From assembly GCF_011075055.1 (NCBI RefSeq), contig NC_058138.1, positions 20,248,928 to 20,312,927 of the forward strand: DNA of 64,000 nucleotides, given 5' to 3'. The notes beneath the pieces are model-generated. The model made no database searches and was not told where the DNA came from. It saw nothing but the letters and a program-made list of their open reading frames with translations. This DNA comes from Mangifera indica. Taxonomy: Eukaryota > Streptophyta > Magnoliopsida > Sapindales > Anacardiaceae. The first letter of the stretch is position 1, and every line of letters begins with the position of its first letter. Shown here one piece after another: positions 27,307 to 38,984 of this stretch. Made by a program: the position numbers and the translations under genes.

Positions 27307-30300
27307 ATGGGAACTCTCGCCACTTCCTCTTTCACTCTGCATTCATTCCCTCTAAACGCTCGCACACTTAAGCTCTTTAACTTCAATAACTCTTCTTCTT
27401 TATCTTATCATTATTTCCCCAGCAAACGGCTTTCTTATAGGACTCTGAATTCTCGAAATAGTTGTAGGTTTAGGTGTTTTTGTTCACATAATAACGATGT
27501 AGAGAAGCGTGAGGATAGTTTATCCAATGATTCTGGTGTTAAAACGGTTACGCCTGATGAAGCAGATGAGAAAAAGATTGATGAATTTGGTTCTGACAAC
27601 ACACCCACTTCTGTTTCTTCAAGGGTAATTTGTTTTTGTGTTCCTTTTAGCTTTTCTTAATGTTTGGCTTCATTTGTAAGTTATTAAGGCGTTGTTTGGT
27701 TGCCATTTGAAGAAATGTATAGTTTGTTTAGTGATGTTATGGAAGTAGCTTGTGGGATTGATACGAGAAGTGTAGAATTATCGAAGTTGACTGGTTCTAA
27801 AAAGGATATATTTTATGTTTTTTAAATGTGAATTTTTTTCAATTGAGAGTGAGCATGAAAAATTACACATCTATGTACAGTGATTTAGTGGTTTTGAATT
27901 CTACATTAATTCAGTGCCGTTGTATGGTTAATTTCAGTCTGCCCAGTAAGATGGTTCATGCTTATACCTTTGTAAACTGTATATAGTTGATGTTTCATTG
28001 TACTTTTTTTTTTTTTGAATTAAGCTTCAGGAATTTCGACCCAAGGATATGGATGAAAATGTTCTCATCTTTCCCATCGATGTTCTTTAAGTTCTTGTTT
28101 TTGGTTTGGAAATAGTGTTATTTGGGTTAAACTGATTCATAATCTATTTTCTTTTTCAAATTATATTTCATTGTGTTACTTTTTCTATCAATGAATAATG
28201 TTGGCTCACTTTTTTTTTTTTTTTCATATGTAGAAAACTAAATTTATCGTATTGTCACAAGGGGAAAGAGAGAGATATTGTGAAAAAAAGACTGAAAATG
28301 GGATGAATGGGTGTTTGTGTGTGTTATATGCTAAGCTTATGGTTCTAATAGTAACATATTAGTGTTTTTTTCTTCATCAGCCACCGACTAGATCTCCAAA
28401 TGGACCAGACTATAATAATTTCCAAGTTGATTCTTTCAAGCTAATGGAACTTTTGGGACCCGAAAAGGTTGACCCAGCTGATGTGAAGCTAATCAAGGGT
28501 AAACTTTTTGGTTATTCAACATTCTGGGTAACCAAAGAAGAACCATTTGGAGATCTTGGGGAGGGCATTCTTTTTCTTGGAAATTTAAGGGGAAATAGAG
28601 AAAATGTATTTGCAAAACTTCAAAGACAGCTTGCTGAGGTTACAGGTGAGAAATACAACTTATTTATGGTGGAGGAACCCAATTCCGAAGGGTCAGATCC
28701 ACGTGGTGGACCTCGTGTTAGCTTTGGCTTGCTGCGGAAAGAGGTCTCTGAACCTGGGCCAACAACACTTTGGCAATATGTGATTGCTTTCTTGTTATTC
28801 CTTTTGACCATTGGTTCCTCTGTGGAGTTAGGAATTGCATCTCAGGTTAGCAAGTTGCCAGCTCAATTCAGCAAATTCAATGGCACTAATCGTAGATGTT
28901 TGTACAGAATTCTGTTTCCTTTATCTTTCTGGATATCATCCACAGTTCATCAACATCTATTTTCTTTGTTGGTTGAAAATAGATAGTATTAATTGGATAC
29001 AATTTGTTAACAGATCAATAGACTTCCTGCAGAGGTAGTGAAATACTTCACTGATCCAAATGCTGTTGATCCACCTGATGTGGAGCTTCTATACCCTTTT
29101 GTAGAGACTGCTTTGCCCCTAGCATATGGTGTCTTGGGGGTTTTGCTATTTCACGTAAGCAACATCTCTTTCATTTTAGATTTGGTTGAATGAATGCATG
29201 AGAGGTTTCGGTTGCCTATCACATAATTAGTGCTGGGCTGTATTTCACGTCTTTATCTACTTTTCGCTTTTCTTTTCTTTCCTTTCCTTCAAATATGAAG
29301 TACCTGCAACTCATGATACAATTATCCGCCATGATAGTTTGTAAACTCTCTTTTGTTACTTGAAGTAATAAGAAGTTTCTTTTGTAAAATTACTTCATCA
29401 ATTATGTTGGAATCTCTTTCCCCATTAAATCATTAGGTTTGTAATCTCTTCATAATGCTAAGTGTTCTTGATCTACTTGTTAAAACATTTTAGAAACAAT
29501 TCTAAAACCATACCATTGCAAGCAGCAGATCTGGAGGAATCTAGTTTAATATTCTATTTTAATTGTTTGTCTATAAAGATGTTGATTCTACATCTATAAT
29601 ATATAGATATATATTTGGTAGAGTATCATGCAGGACAGTGATATTGCCTTTGACTCATTTGAACCTGAAACACCACAGTTGAAATTTTCTTCTCTGGCTA
29701 TTGTTGGCAGATTTACAAAACGTAATTTCTCTGATTACAGCACCATGTCTTATATCTCTTTTCCCTCTCTAGTCCCTCACCAGAACTTCACATTTGCTGC
29801 AAGAAAATCACAGCATACGTATTCTGAGTGAGTTTGTATATCATAACAGTGACAAGTTTTCTTATTAATAGCTTAATTTGTTTTAATCTATTTATAGATT
29901 AGTGTCTTCTGTCCAAGTAACATAATCAAATATAGTCTAGTAAAATAATTTTTTCTAAAGAAATATCTGTGTGTAGATAATTCTAATATCAATGTTTTAT
30001 ATGTTACATCATAGAAATGGTTGTTTGCAGGAAGTGGGCCACTTTTTGGCTGCTTTTCCGAAGAAAGTAAAATTGAGCATTCCTTATTTCATTCCAAACA
30101 TCACTCTTGGCAGCTTTGGTGCAATCACTCAGGTAAGTCCATTGAATTGTTATGGCAACTTCTGACTCTGAAACAACTAGATAAATGTTATATCTTTTGA
30201 CTGGAATATATGTCTACTTAGTGTTAACGAGTTGCCTGTGTGCTAAGATTTGCTAGTTGCATGAATGCAAAAGTGGGGCATACCCACATGTTATCCATGT

Positions 30301-32437
30301 CCATGGTGAAGTCTAGGCCACCTGACTGAAAGTCTAAATTGTATGAGTTGTATAATCAAGTGACAGTAAACCCATTTTTGACCTATGAACTTACTGAAAA
30401 AGGACAACATTTTTATGTTGATCATGGAGTTAAGAAACTTTATTCAGAAATTCTGTACTTGGAAATAGTCCAACATGTTAGGCCTATATTAATTGTGGCG
30501 TTTTCACTTTAGCAGAGTTTTGGAGTTCACCTTTATTTACTCCTGCAACTTCCACTTGAAGAAAATGTCATTTTGTCAGGCAGTGTCTAAATACAGTTTT
30601 GCATCATATTTTATGGTATATTGGCTCCAATATGTGGTCAGTTTGATTGATTGGAAGAGTCAAAATTTTGAGAGGTGCCTCCTTCGATCTTGCATGCATA
30701 TGGACCTTGGTTGGTTAACTATGACAATTAATAATTCTTTGTACTGAAAATATATCTTTTCTTTCTTCCCACTCTCACATTTGTTTCCTTAAATCACTTC
30801 TCTTGTTTTTGTAAACCCTAGATGTTTGTTGATGCTGGAGCATTTGTTCATATGATTTATTTTTTGCATCTTTGTACCATTAGGTATTGAAGGTAGCTAT
30901 TCGGCTTATATCTTTTTTACCTTGTTATTTTACTCTTAATGATGCCAAAAATGAGGAAGATCAGTAGATATATTCGGTGAAACTGAAAATCTTATATAGT
31001 TATTGTTTAGAGTAATATTGAACTGCAGCTTATCAATTGCTAATATTTGTAGTTCAAATCCATCCTTCCTGATCGTAGTACAAAAGTTGACGTTTCACTT
31101 GCGGGTCCATTTGCTGGTGCTGCATTGTCTTTTTCAATGTTTGCTGTTGGCCTTTTGCTGTCATCAAATCCAAATGCTGCAGGAGACTTGGTGCAGGTTC
31201 CGAGCTCACTGTTTCAAGGATCTTTGCTCCTAGGTCTCATCAGTAGAGCTACTCTTGGTTATGCGTATGTCCATCCTTTGCATTCATGTCTTTTATTCAA
31301 CTAAAACTTTGTTGGTATGCAGACTAAGCATAAATTCGTGGATACAATACTATGATTCTTGTTTGGATTAATCTAGCAGATGCTTGTGTGAGCTGCTGAG
31401 GTGTTGCTCTCATTATGAATATTTTGGATTGACACATTGTCAATAATAAATTGCAGAGCCATGCATGCTTCGACAGTTTCAATTCATCCTTTGGTGATTG
31501 CTGGCTGGTAGCTTACAATTTCTGGAATCTCTAATTTTCTTTATTATGCTGTGTAATATACTTACAATACAATCCACATTACAGGTGTGGCTTAACCACA
31601 TCAGCGTTCAATATGCTTCCAGTGGGTTGCCTTGATGGTGGAAGAGCTGTACAGGTACACTTCTTCTGTTTGTACTAGGACATTCAGCATCAAAATCTAA
31701 TCCTTTATAGAGATCTAATTACATGTTCTTGCAGGGTGCGTTCGGAAGAAGTGCTCTGGTTGGATTTGGCTTGACAACTTACACATTGTTAGGCCTGGGA
31801 GTGGTATGCATTCTTTCTTATTCTTTTGTCAATAGAACTTCATATTGCTACATCAACATCAATGGTTGATTTCAATTTTTAAGGCCTTTGGTTTATATTA
31901 AGAGGTGAGGTCTTGATTATTAAGGTTATAAAGTCCAATATGAGTCCCCTGTTTTAATAGATTGCTGAGCATCCCAAAATAAATATACAAAAATCTTCCT
32001 TCATATTGATATATTTATGATTTTCACGATTGTCTGTAGTATCACTGTGAATCCGTGTAATTATCTAAGAGTTTTACGAACTATCATATTTTATATTCAA
32101 CTGAAATGTGTTTTGTTTGCATCCGTACAGATTGGTGGACCTTTATCTCTTCCTTGGGGCATATATGTGCTAATATGTCAGGTATGGAGATGGAAGACTT
32201 ATGGTAACCGTTAATACAATTTTTGATTCCGAAGCTTTAGAATCCCTTCTCATTTCTGGTCGGATGATATATGTTCAGAGGACTCCAGAAAAACCATGCT
32301 TAAATGATGTGACAGAGGTTGGAACGTGGAGGAAAGCATTTGTTGCAGTGAGCATTTTGCTTGTATTGTTAACCCTGTTTCCAGTATGGGATGAACTTGC
32401 AGAAGAACTGGGTATAGGTCTTGTAACAACATTCTGA
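27307..32437 (+). CDS. EGY2: EGY2-like chloroplast site-2-protease (intramembrane metalloprotease), 10 exons
   Basis: Thylakoid-type S2P zinc metalloprotease of the EGY family, which cleaves membrane-anchored substrates and affects chloroplast development. Exons: 27307-27624, 28381-28845, 29014-29154, 30031-30132, 31053-31264, 31457-31507, 31585-31654, 31735-31803, 32131-32181, 32279-32437, joining in frame to 545 aa (Arabidopsis EGY2 is about 556). The Ser/Arg-rich, acid-poor first 65 residues fit a chloroplast transit peptide. The EGY hallmark GNLR (FLGNLRGNRENVFAKL) is present. Zinc motif H-E-V-G-H is at residues 308-312, with its first His ending exon 3 and the rest starting exon 4. The second active-site motif NMLPVGCLDGGRA has Asp at about 447. 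Other conserved blocks are SIPYFIPNITLGSFGAITQF and QRTPEKPCLNDVTEVGTWRK. All catalytic residues are intact, so it is probably active, unlike EGY3. Confidence 0.95.
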
Positions 32438-32687
32438 TTTGAGTATACATAGAGGCAAATTTTGACATTTAAAAAATGAGTTGTCTTCAACCTGTAATTA
32501 ATTCAGCTTCTAGGTTGTATCACAATCAAGAATCTTTATTATGAAAATCAGGCAATTCACAGAAGAGATAAAATTGGAGAATTGTTGGAGAATTATTTGA
32601 CGCAATTATAAATGGACTCTTTTTTCAGAATTTGTTCATTAAAATTACTTCATCTATAAAATATTTAATCTTTAGTTTACATTTACC

Positions 32688-34479
32688 AAGGAAATAACGA
32701 CGCCGTTACTTGCCAAACCAAAAAAAGAAGTAACGACGACGTTTACGCTAACGTGGACACACCGTCGTTAATCAGCTCAGCCACCCCGAGAAACTGCAAT
32801 CAGAAAACCCTAATGAAGAAGAGAGTGGTTTAATCCACTGTGCTCATCTGATTCTTCCATGGTGTACCCCCTCCGGACTGGCTCATACCTCCTGCACAGA
32901 AAAATATTAGGATTATAAGTATAAAGTATGAGAATTATATTTTATATTAAAAAATTTGGATAATTAGTATGGTTTAAACTCTCTCATCTTAATAATTAGT
33001 TTTTGAAGTATAATTTTTTTACTGTTTATATTATTTAGTATTGGAGTAATCATTATATTTTTCAACTATACTCAGACAGTATGAGTGATAAAGTTGACAT
33101 TATAGTGTTTACCGAGGGAGGGATAGCACAGAGTTAGCACATAATTACAAATATAGAGGCTATGGAGCATATTGGTACATTAAAATCTCACGCATAAAAT
33201 ATGAAGTTGAACCCCACATTCAAAAATATGACAACTAATGGAGAGTTTATAAGTGGTTCTCCTCGTGTTGGTATCAGAAAAACCCTCTTTCGTTTTTCCA
33301 AAACAGTTGTTGGATCCCGCTCTATCGACGCTTCCAGATCCTTCGAGAACCTTCCCGTTCCGTTTCACAACACTCTCAATGAAACTCCCTATGCCTACTT
33401 CTTTTACACCCCTCACCAAGCATCTCTTCTTCTCCCTTCCAATCTCCGCAATGCCAGTTTTGGAGGTCTACTTTTCGTAGTAATCTTGAACTTGCTTCAC
33501 TAAGTCTACATGGTCCGATTTCGCTGGTCGTCGATTCGGACGATTGTTCTGCGGGACTGAGTCCACTTCGGTCAGAATGTGAGAAACCAGGTGGGGATTG
33601 TGTTGATGCGGCGGGTGAGTTGGGGGAAAGTGATTGTGAGTGCGAGTTTGAGAAGTGTTTGGAGGTGGGAGATGAGAATGGAGTGTTTGGGTGGCCATGT
33701 TCCTGCGGAGTGGAGGATGTGGGCATTGCGAGTGAGTGCGGACCGAGTTGCCGGTGCAGGTTGGAGTGTGAGAACCGGGTGAGTCAGACAGGAATAAGGG
33801 TTCAGTTGAAAATAGTTAGGGCTTTGAAAAAAGGTGGGGTTTGTTTGCTGATCAATTCATACCTCATGGCCAATTTATTTGGAGTTTGCAGGTGCCTAGA
33901 ATGAGAATTTCTCATTTATCTTGCAAAGTTTTAGTTTTTCTTTTCTGTAGTTGATATACATTTCTGATTTGAATTATAAAGTTAATGGATCATGAATCAT
34001 AGAGTTTTTGTTGCCTAATGCATGTGGGTGATTTTGGATGTAGCATTATGCTGTGAGCCATTATGAAGTATTGTTTGCACTGGTACATGAGTGTAGTATT
34101 GGAATTGAGTAGGATAGGGATGAAATTGAACAGAAGAAGGTATTACCGATTGATGGATTTTTAACTCAATGCAAGAAGAGTTTTCTTTTAATGTTTGGCA
34201 GATGGATAAAGTAACTAGCAACATGGAGTGGGTATTTTATTATTCAAAGGTAGTGTGGGAAAAAGAATTGATATTATTTTTCATAATTTAAAGTTTGAGT
34301 GAGGAGGGTGAACATTTGACCATCATTTGTCCAGTTAAAGTTGAAAAAGAGTCATCTCTCCATCGTTCTCTCTTGGTTCTGCGTCTCTTCCACACTGTCT
34401 TTTTCCTTCATCTATCACTTGCGCAACACACACTTGCTTTTGTTTAGTTTGTTCCTTTCATCACGTCGGCTCTGTTCAT
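32688..34479 (+). pseudogene. Truncated SUVR3 pseudogene (exon 1 plus 5' part of intron 1)
   Basis: Closely matches 41698 to about 43060 of the intact SUVR3 gene, through the 5' leader, the whole first exon and about 570 bp of the intron. It is clearly dead: the start codon is changed (CGTCG where the gene has ATGTC), an LTR-like insertion of about 370 bp splits the exon near 32905-33273, indels shift the frame, stops follow the region equal to 'GSTFHTK', and the splice-site neighbourhood and the catalytic SET exon are absent. Intron sequence is kept, so it arose by DNA duplication, not retroposition. It joins the DRB4-like fragment abruptly at 34479/34480. Confidence 0.85.
32905..33273 (+). 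mobile_element. LTR-like fragment inserted in the SUVR3 pseudogene
   Basis: AT-rich insert absent from the intact gene, beginning ATATTAGGATTATAAG. It ends with a stretch typical of Copia/TRIM LTR ends (GTTTATAAGTGGTTCTCCTC) followed by TTGGTATCAGA, which matches the initiator-tRNA-Met primer-binding site found just inside plant LTR elements. CAGAAAAA occurs at both junctions, but overlap with the PBS makes the duplication uncertain. Probably an LTR with a few internal bases. No protein is encoded. Confidence 0.55.
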
Positions 34480-35517
34480 CAATTCATTACTTCTGATACA
34501 CTAATGATTGGTCTGCAATGCATACCTTATTTGGAAATATTTTATATTTAGCCTTTAGAGAGAAAAATTAAATAAAAGAATTTTAGAAAAGAAAAGCTGA
34601 ATATAGGTGGTAATGCCACTTGAATTTATCAGTGCCCATACCACCTTAGATTTATCATTCTTGTTTGTGAGTTTGAAAGTAACTGGATTTCCTTTAATAA
34701 CATTTTCTCTTACTTTGGGGTAGGCTGGGATGTGGATCATTCTCCCCATCCCCGTGTCAAAAGTATTTTAGTCGCAGGCTGGGATGAGTATCATTCTTCC
34801 CTTCCCTGCCCCAAAAAGATTTAGGGACCAAGTTATTATGGCAGGTTCTGTACTTTGCCCTCTACAAGGGTGGGCTCCTACAATTTGCATATTTAGTTGC
34901 TGCTCTGTAGTTGAATTGATTGACTGATCTGACAGGGGCAGGTCAGGGATGGGATTTCTGTTTTACTATGCCACAGTTATAGGGAAAGGTGGGGCTCCCT
35001 GCTTTTGGTGTACGGGTTAGGGAAGAAGGATAAGATCCTGCCGCAAACTGTTATTTTTGTTATATGACATCCTACTCTATTCCTTGATTTGACCATGCAA
35101 ATTCTGGTTTCTAATTGAGATAGAAATAGATAAATAAAGCAGCAAATTAAGGAACTATATTATTGTTTCAATGAAAAGCAACATTGTGACTTTTAATAAT
35201 TTTCTTTTTATTTATAGATACACTACAACTGTACAAGAACCAGCTACAAATCTATGTGCAAAAGCGAAATCTTGCTTTTCCTATGTATTCTTGAGAGGGG
35301 GAAGGTCCTCCTCATTTTAGTCGCTTTAAGTATAAGCTCACAGTTGGTGGGCAGGCTTTATGAGTGTCAGGAGTTTTTCTCCACATTAAAGGAAGCTGAG
35401 CATGGAGCAGCAAAAGTTGCTCTTATGCCATTGTCTTCAGATGGAGTTCAATAGGCAAGTTGTCTAATTGCTAAATTTCATAGTTAGGGGTTTTAGTGTA
35501 TAGATATAATTCTTATG
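34480..35517 (+). repeat. Left arm of a DRB4-like inverted repeat (dsRBD1 exon, + strand)
   Basis: Pairs as reverse complement with 36563-37042 at roughly 85-90% identity. The match is 34480-34533, is broken by a 548-bp insertion, then resumes at about 35082 and runs to 35517. It includes an intron 3' end (TTTATAG at about 35218) and the exon of a first dsRNA-binding domain of DRB4 type at about 35225-35453: YKNQLQIYVQKRNLAFPMYS, then an in-frame TGA, a one-base shift, and ECQEFFSTLKEAEHGAAKVA ending in TAG. Confidence 0.75.
34534..35081. mobile_element. 548-bp unidentified insertion in the left arm of the DRB4-like repeat
   Basis: The reverse-complement partner arm at 36990-37010 runs straight through this point, so the segment is an insertion. 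CCTTATTTG (34525-34533) precedes it and CCTTGATTTG (35082-35091) follows, a possible degenerate 9-bp target duplication. Inside, GGCTGGGATGxGxATCATTC occurs twice (about 34725 and 34778). No terminal inverted repeat and no ORF are seen. Confidence 0.5.
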
Positions 35518-35763
35518 ATATATATATTGTTTATACTTTTCCAGGATGACTCTGGTTTCTACAAAAACCTTTTACAAGAGCTGGCTCTGAAAAAGGTTAT
35601 GCTTTACCTGTTTATCATGCAAATCGATCTAGTGAAGCACATATGCCAACTTTTGTATCAACCGTTAAGGTAGAAGTAGAGGTTTTTACTGGGCTGGAAG
35701 CAAAGACGAAGAAGCAGGCAGAGACAAGTGCAGCAAAAGTTGCTTACCTGACTCTCAAAGATT
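35225..35763 (+). pseudogene. DRB4-like double-stranded-RNA-binding protein pseudogene, dsRBD1 and dsRBD2 exons
   Basis: Two neighbouring exons separated by an intron of about 90 bp resemble the tandem N-terminal dsRBDs of plant DRB4, the partner of DCL4 in siRNA production. dsRBD1 (35225-35453) has YKNQLQIYVQKRNLAFPMYS and KEAEHGAAKVALM, but carries an internal stop and a frameshift. dsRBD2 (35545-35763, after TTTTCCAG) has GFYKNLLQELA, a frameshift, then MPTFVSTVKVEVEVFTGLEA and TKKQAETSAAKVAYLTLKD. The retained intron shows a genomic duplication. No start codon or C-terminal region is present. Only dsRBD1 and its flanks are repeated in inverted form at 36563-37042. Assignment to DRB4 over other DRBs is by the EAKTKK...EMSAAKVA-like ending and is moderately certain. 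Confidence 0.72.
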
Positions 35764-36562
35764 GTATGTGGGTGTTTGTTTTTTCGCTTTCTTATGTCTT
35801 TAGTTATTAAAAAGTTGGTGATATTCCTTGGTTATTTTTCTTTTCTAATTTATGCCTGTATCTAAAATATATATGTATAATAAATTAGATGCTACTGAGA
35901 CTAATGCAGTTGTGGTGTTCTCTTATTTGATATAATTTTTATTTGTATGTGAGAATTTCTTTGTTATGTTCCCAGTTAAAACTTAATGTGTTAAGTGTGA
36001 TAGTTGTTTGCTATAAAGGAATGACAAGTATTACATGACCGTATCTATTATATTTGAAGCATGGAAATCAGATAAAGATTATGTGCAGTTAATCTTGTCA
36101 AGAGTGTAAGAATATTTCAGCTTTATCAAACTCACATCTTTAGGTTTAAATTTCACCTTTTGGGTTTAAATGGACTACCATCTTAGGCCATATTGCATGT
36201 TTGAAAGCAATGATTAGTTATTTCTTGTATGCCAGAATGAATATAATCCAGAACCCCAAAAGTGAAGAATACACCTCTTTTTTGTTTCTGATTTAAATTT
36301 TATTACTATTTCTTTTGAAAGTTTCTTTCATACTTCAAGTTGCCTCCCATGAAAAATGTAGCTGTGAGAAGAAATGCTTTAAATTTACCATGATAGTTAT
36401 TGCCATCACTGATGCAAATTCTTTCTTGTACAACTGATCGCAGCACTTATATGCTTAACGTGTTATTATGCCTTGACATATTTTCCAACTCATGAGTTGC
36501 TTGTTTTTTAATATTTTATGTATTGGTTTCTGCAGACTTGGTTGCATTGAAGAGTATTATTG

Positions 36563-37042
36563 ATAAGAATTGTATCTATACACTGAGGCCCCAAACTATG
36601 AAATTTAGCAATCAGACAACTTGTCTTTTGAACTCCATCTGAAGACAATGACATTAGAGCAACTTTTGCTGCTCCATGCTCAGCTTCCTTTAATGTGGGG
36701 AAACACTCCGGACACTTGTAAGTCTGTCAACCAACTGTGACCTCACACTTAAAGTAACTAGCATGAGGAGGACCTTCCCGCGCACAAAAATACATAGGAA
36801 AAGCAAGATTTCACCTTCACACCTAGATTTGAGCTGGTTCTTGTGCAGTTGTAGTGTATCTATAAATCAAAAGAAAATGATTAAAAGTCACAATGCTACT
36901 TATCATTAAAACAATAGTGTAGTTCCTTAATTTGCTGTTTTATTTATCTATTTTTATCTCAACCGGAAACCCAGAACCTGCATGTTCAAATATAAGGTAT
37001 GCATTGAAGGCCAATCATTAGTCTATCAGAAGTAATGAATTG
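36563..37042 (-). repeat. Right arm of the DRB4-like inverted repeat (dsRBD1 exon, - strand)
   Basis: Reverse complement of the left arm, from ATAAGAATTGTATC (36563) to the AATGAATTG end at 37042. The minus strand holds the same intron end and dsRBD1 exon (about 36625-36860), again broken by indels, and ends in KEAEHGAAKVALMSLSSDGV. The arm has no 548-bp insertion. Loop between arms: 35518-36562, which includes the dsRBD2 exon. Confidence 0.75.
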
Positions 37043-37202
37043 GCCCATCTATTACCCTAAATATGATATTAAGTTCCTAAGCAAGTCATTTACCCAGGAC
37101 CAATATGTATTTCATCAACATTTGGAGAGCCAAAACAATAAGCATCCAAAATGCATACAGCTACAGCCCAGAAAATGTGACAAATTATCATGTGAAAAAA
37201 AA

Positions 37203-38221
37203 GGGAGAAGAACTATTTCTCACTCAACTTTTGATGTGTTTTCAAAATGTCATTCACGGCAGATGAAAATCCACTTTTTTCACCTGTGACCAAACTGTCG
37301 TCCAATTTTCCAGTTAGGGACAGCGACAAAATTGTCATTTACTATTTAAAACCTTAAAACTTTGAAATTTTACCATTTCCCCCCTCCAAGTTTTAAAAAC
37401 TAATAACTAACCCATCCTTACAGTTTGAAAAGTTTAGATTTTACCCTTAGGGTTTGCTTCCTTCTCCAGCCATCATTGACAGATCTTCCATCTTCGACTA
37501 CAAAGGACGACGAAGGATGACCCTTCGTCGCCCAAATCTAGACGATGAAGCGTTGTCCAGATCTGAAAGAACAGACTATGGACGATGCTTCGTTGTCCTT
37601 CGTCGTAGCATCTGGACAACGCGACGAGCAACGAAGGACGGCGAAGAGTAGTCATTTGTCGTCTGGGTGGAGCGACGAAAAGATCTCTATCTCTTCGTCG
37701 CATCGTGCAATGAAAAGATCTTTATCTCTTCGTCGTACCGTGCAACGAGGAGATGAAGATCTCTTCATCGTACCACTGTCGTCGCACCAGGAGAAGGAGG
37801 AGGTCGGTGACGATGTCGGAGACGACGTCGGGAGATGAAGTTGAAGAATGAAAGTGAAACTGCTAGTTTTGAAAGTTACAGGGAACGACTGTATTTTGAA
37901 AAATATAGAAACCTTAGGTTTGGGGGTGAAAATGCTAGTTTTTAAAGTTTAAAAACTTTAAGTAAGGTGAAATGTTAGTTTCTAAAACCTAAAGGGGGTG
38001 AATGATAAAACCTTCACATCAATTTTGTGATAAATTTTGTAGACTAAATTGAGGGGTATTTTTGTCATTTCATCTAATAAGGGTAAAATGGACATTTTAC
38101 CCTTATGCAAACATATATCATCCATATTAACGACTCATAGGTAAGAAAAATGGATTTTCATCTGCCGTGGATGGTATTTTAAACACGCATCAAAAGTTGG
38201 GTGGGAAATAGTCCTTCTCTC
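37203..38221. mobile_element. Long-TIR Mutator-like non-autonomous element, copy 4
   Basis: A 1019-bp element with the direct repeat GAAAAAAAA at both edges (37194-37202 and 38222-38230, low complexity). Left end GGGAGAAGAACTATTTCTCA corresponds to the right-end reverse complement GAGAGAAGGACTATTTCCCA. The TIR continues through CAACTTTTGATG and GGCAGATGAAAATCCA. Inner TIR blocks (CCATTTCCCCCC, AGTTTTAAAAACTA, TTAGGGTTT) match the other copies. The CpG-rich centre (37450-37840) is full of GACGATGAAG and CTTCGTCG strings that can pair with each other. ORFs here on both strands follow from that composition and are not genes. Confidence 0.8.
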
Positions 38222-38481
38222 GAAAAAAAAAAAAAATTGCCTCTCTGAAAATGTCTAATCCACGGCAAATAAAAATTATTTTAAAAAAATAACCCAAATG
38301 GGGAAAAAAAAAAATTGTTGATATACCATGAATAAATTGAAACATTAGCAACCCTTTTAATAATAGTACAACACACAGAATGATCATATACAAAACCTAC
38401 CAAAATTATCATAAGGAAAATCAAAGCAATGTAATTATTTGCTTTGTAAGAGCACCTTACAGTTAAATGCTACCATATATA
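38222..38481. other. Short spacer between Mutator-like and foldback elements
   Basis: No gene is recognisable. Starts with a poly-A tract (38223-38235), then unremarkable AT-rich sequence up to the CAGGG of the foldback element. Confidence 0.5.
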
Positions 38482-38984
38482 CAGGGATATTAATTAAAAT
38501 AGGCAGTCGTATTCCCGCTTAAACCTTTTTCGGTAAGAATTTTAATATTTTACCTTTTTAAGCAAACCGTTATTTTCATTCCAAACATACCCTTCGTCTA
38601 ATTTCTCACTTTACCGTAGCATTTCCCCGATTATTTGTTTTCTTTTCACGAAAAGCATTAAGATTAGACTACCGTAATATTTATAAATTAAAAAACAGAT
38701 TAATATTTTATAAAATAATTTATTCTTATATATATAAAATATTACGTTTTTCTCTAAATTATCTATAATGAATAAAATTTATAAATTAAAAAATAAATTA
38801 ATATTTTATAAAATAATTGATTGTTATATATCAAAAATGTTAATTTTTTTTCTAAATTATCTGTAATGAATAAAATTTATAAATTAAAAAACATATTAAT
38901 TTTTATAAAATAATTGATTCTTTTATATAGAAAACAATGCATATATTGAAAACGGTATGTTTTCCTTGAAACAGTGCGTTTTCT

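Noticed and set aside
33376..33904. ORFs in the SUVR3 pseudogene as a working short protein
   Set aside because: Frames are broken against the intact gene, the start codon is lost and the SET exon is missing.
37454..37838. ORFs on both strands inside Mutator-like copy 4
   Set aside because: Mutually complementary CGTC/GACG repeats open both strands; no family match.
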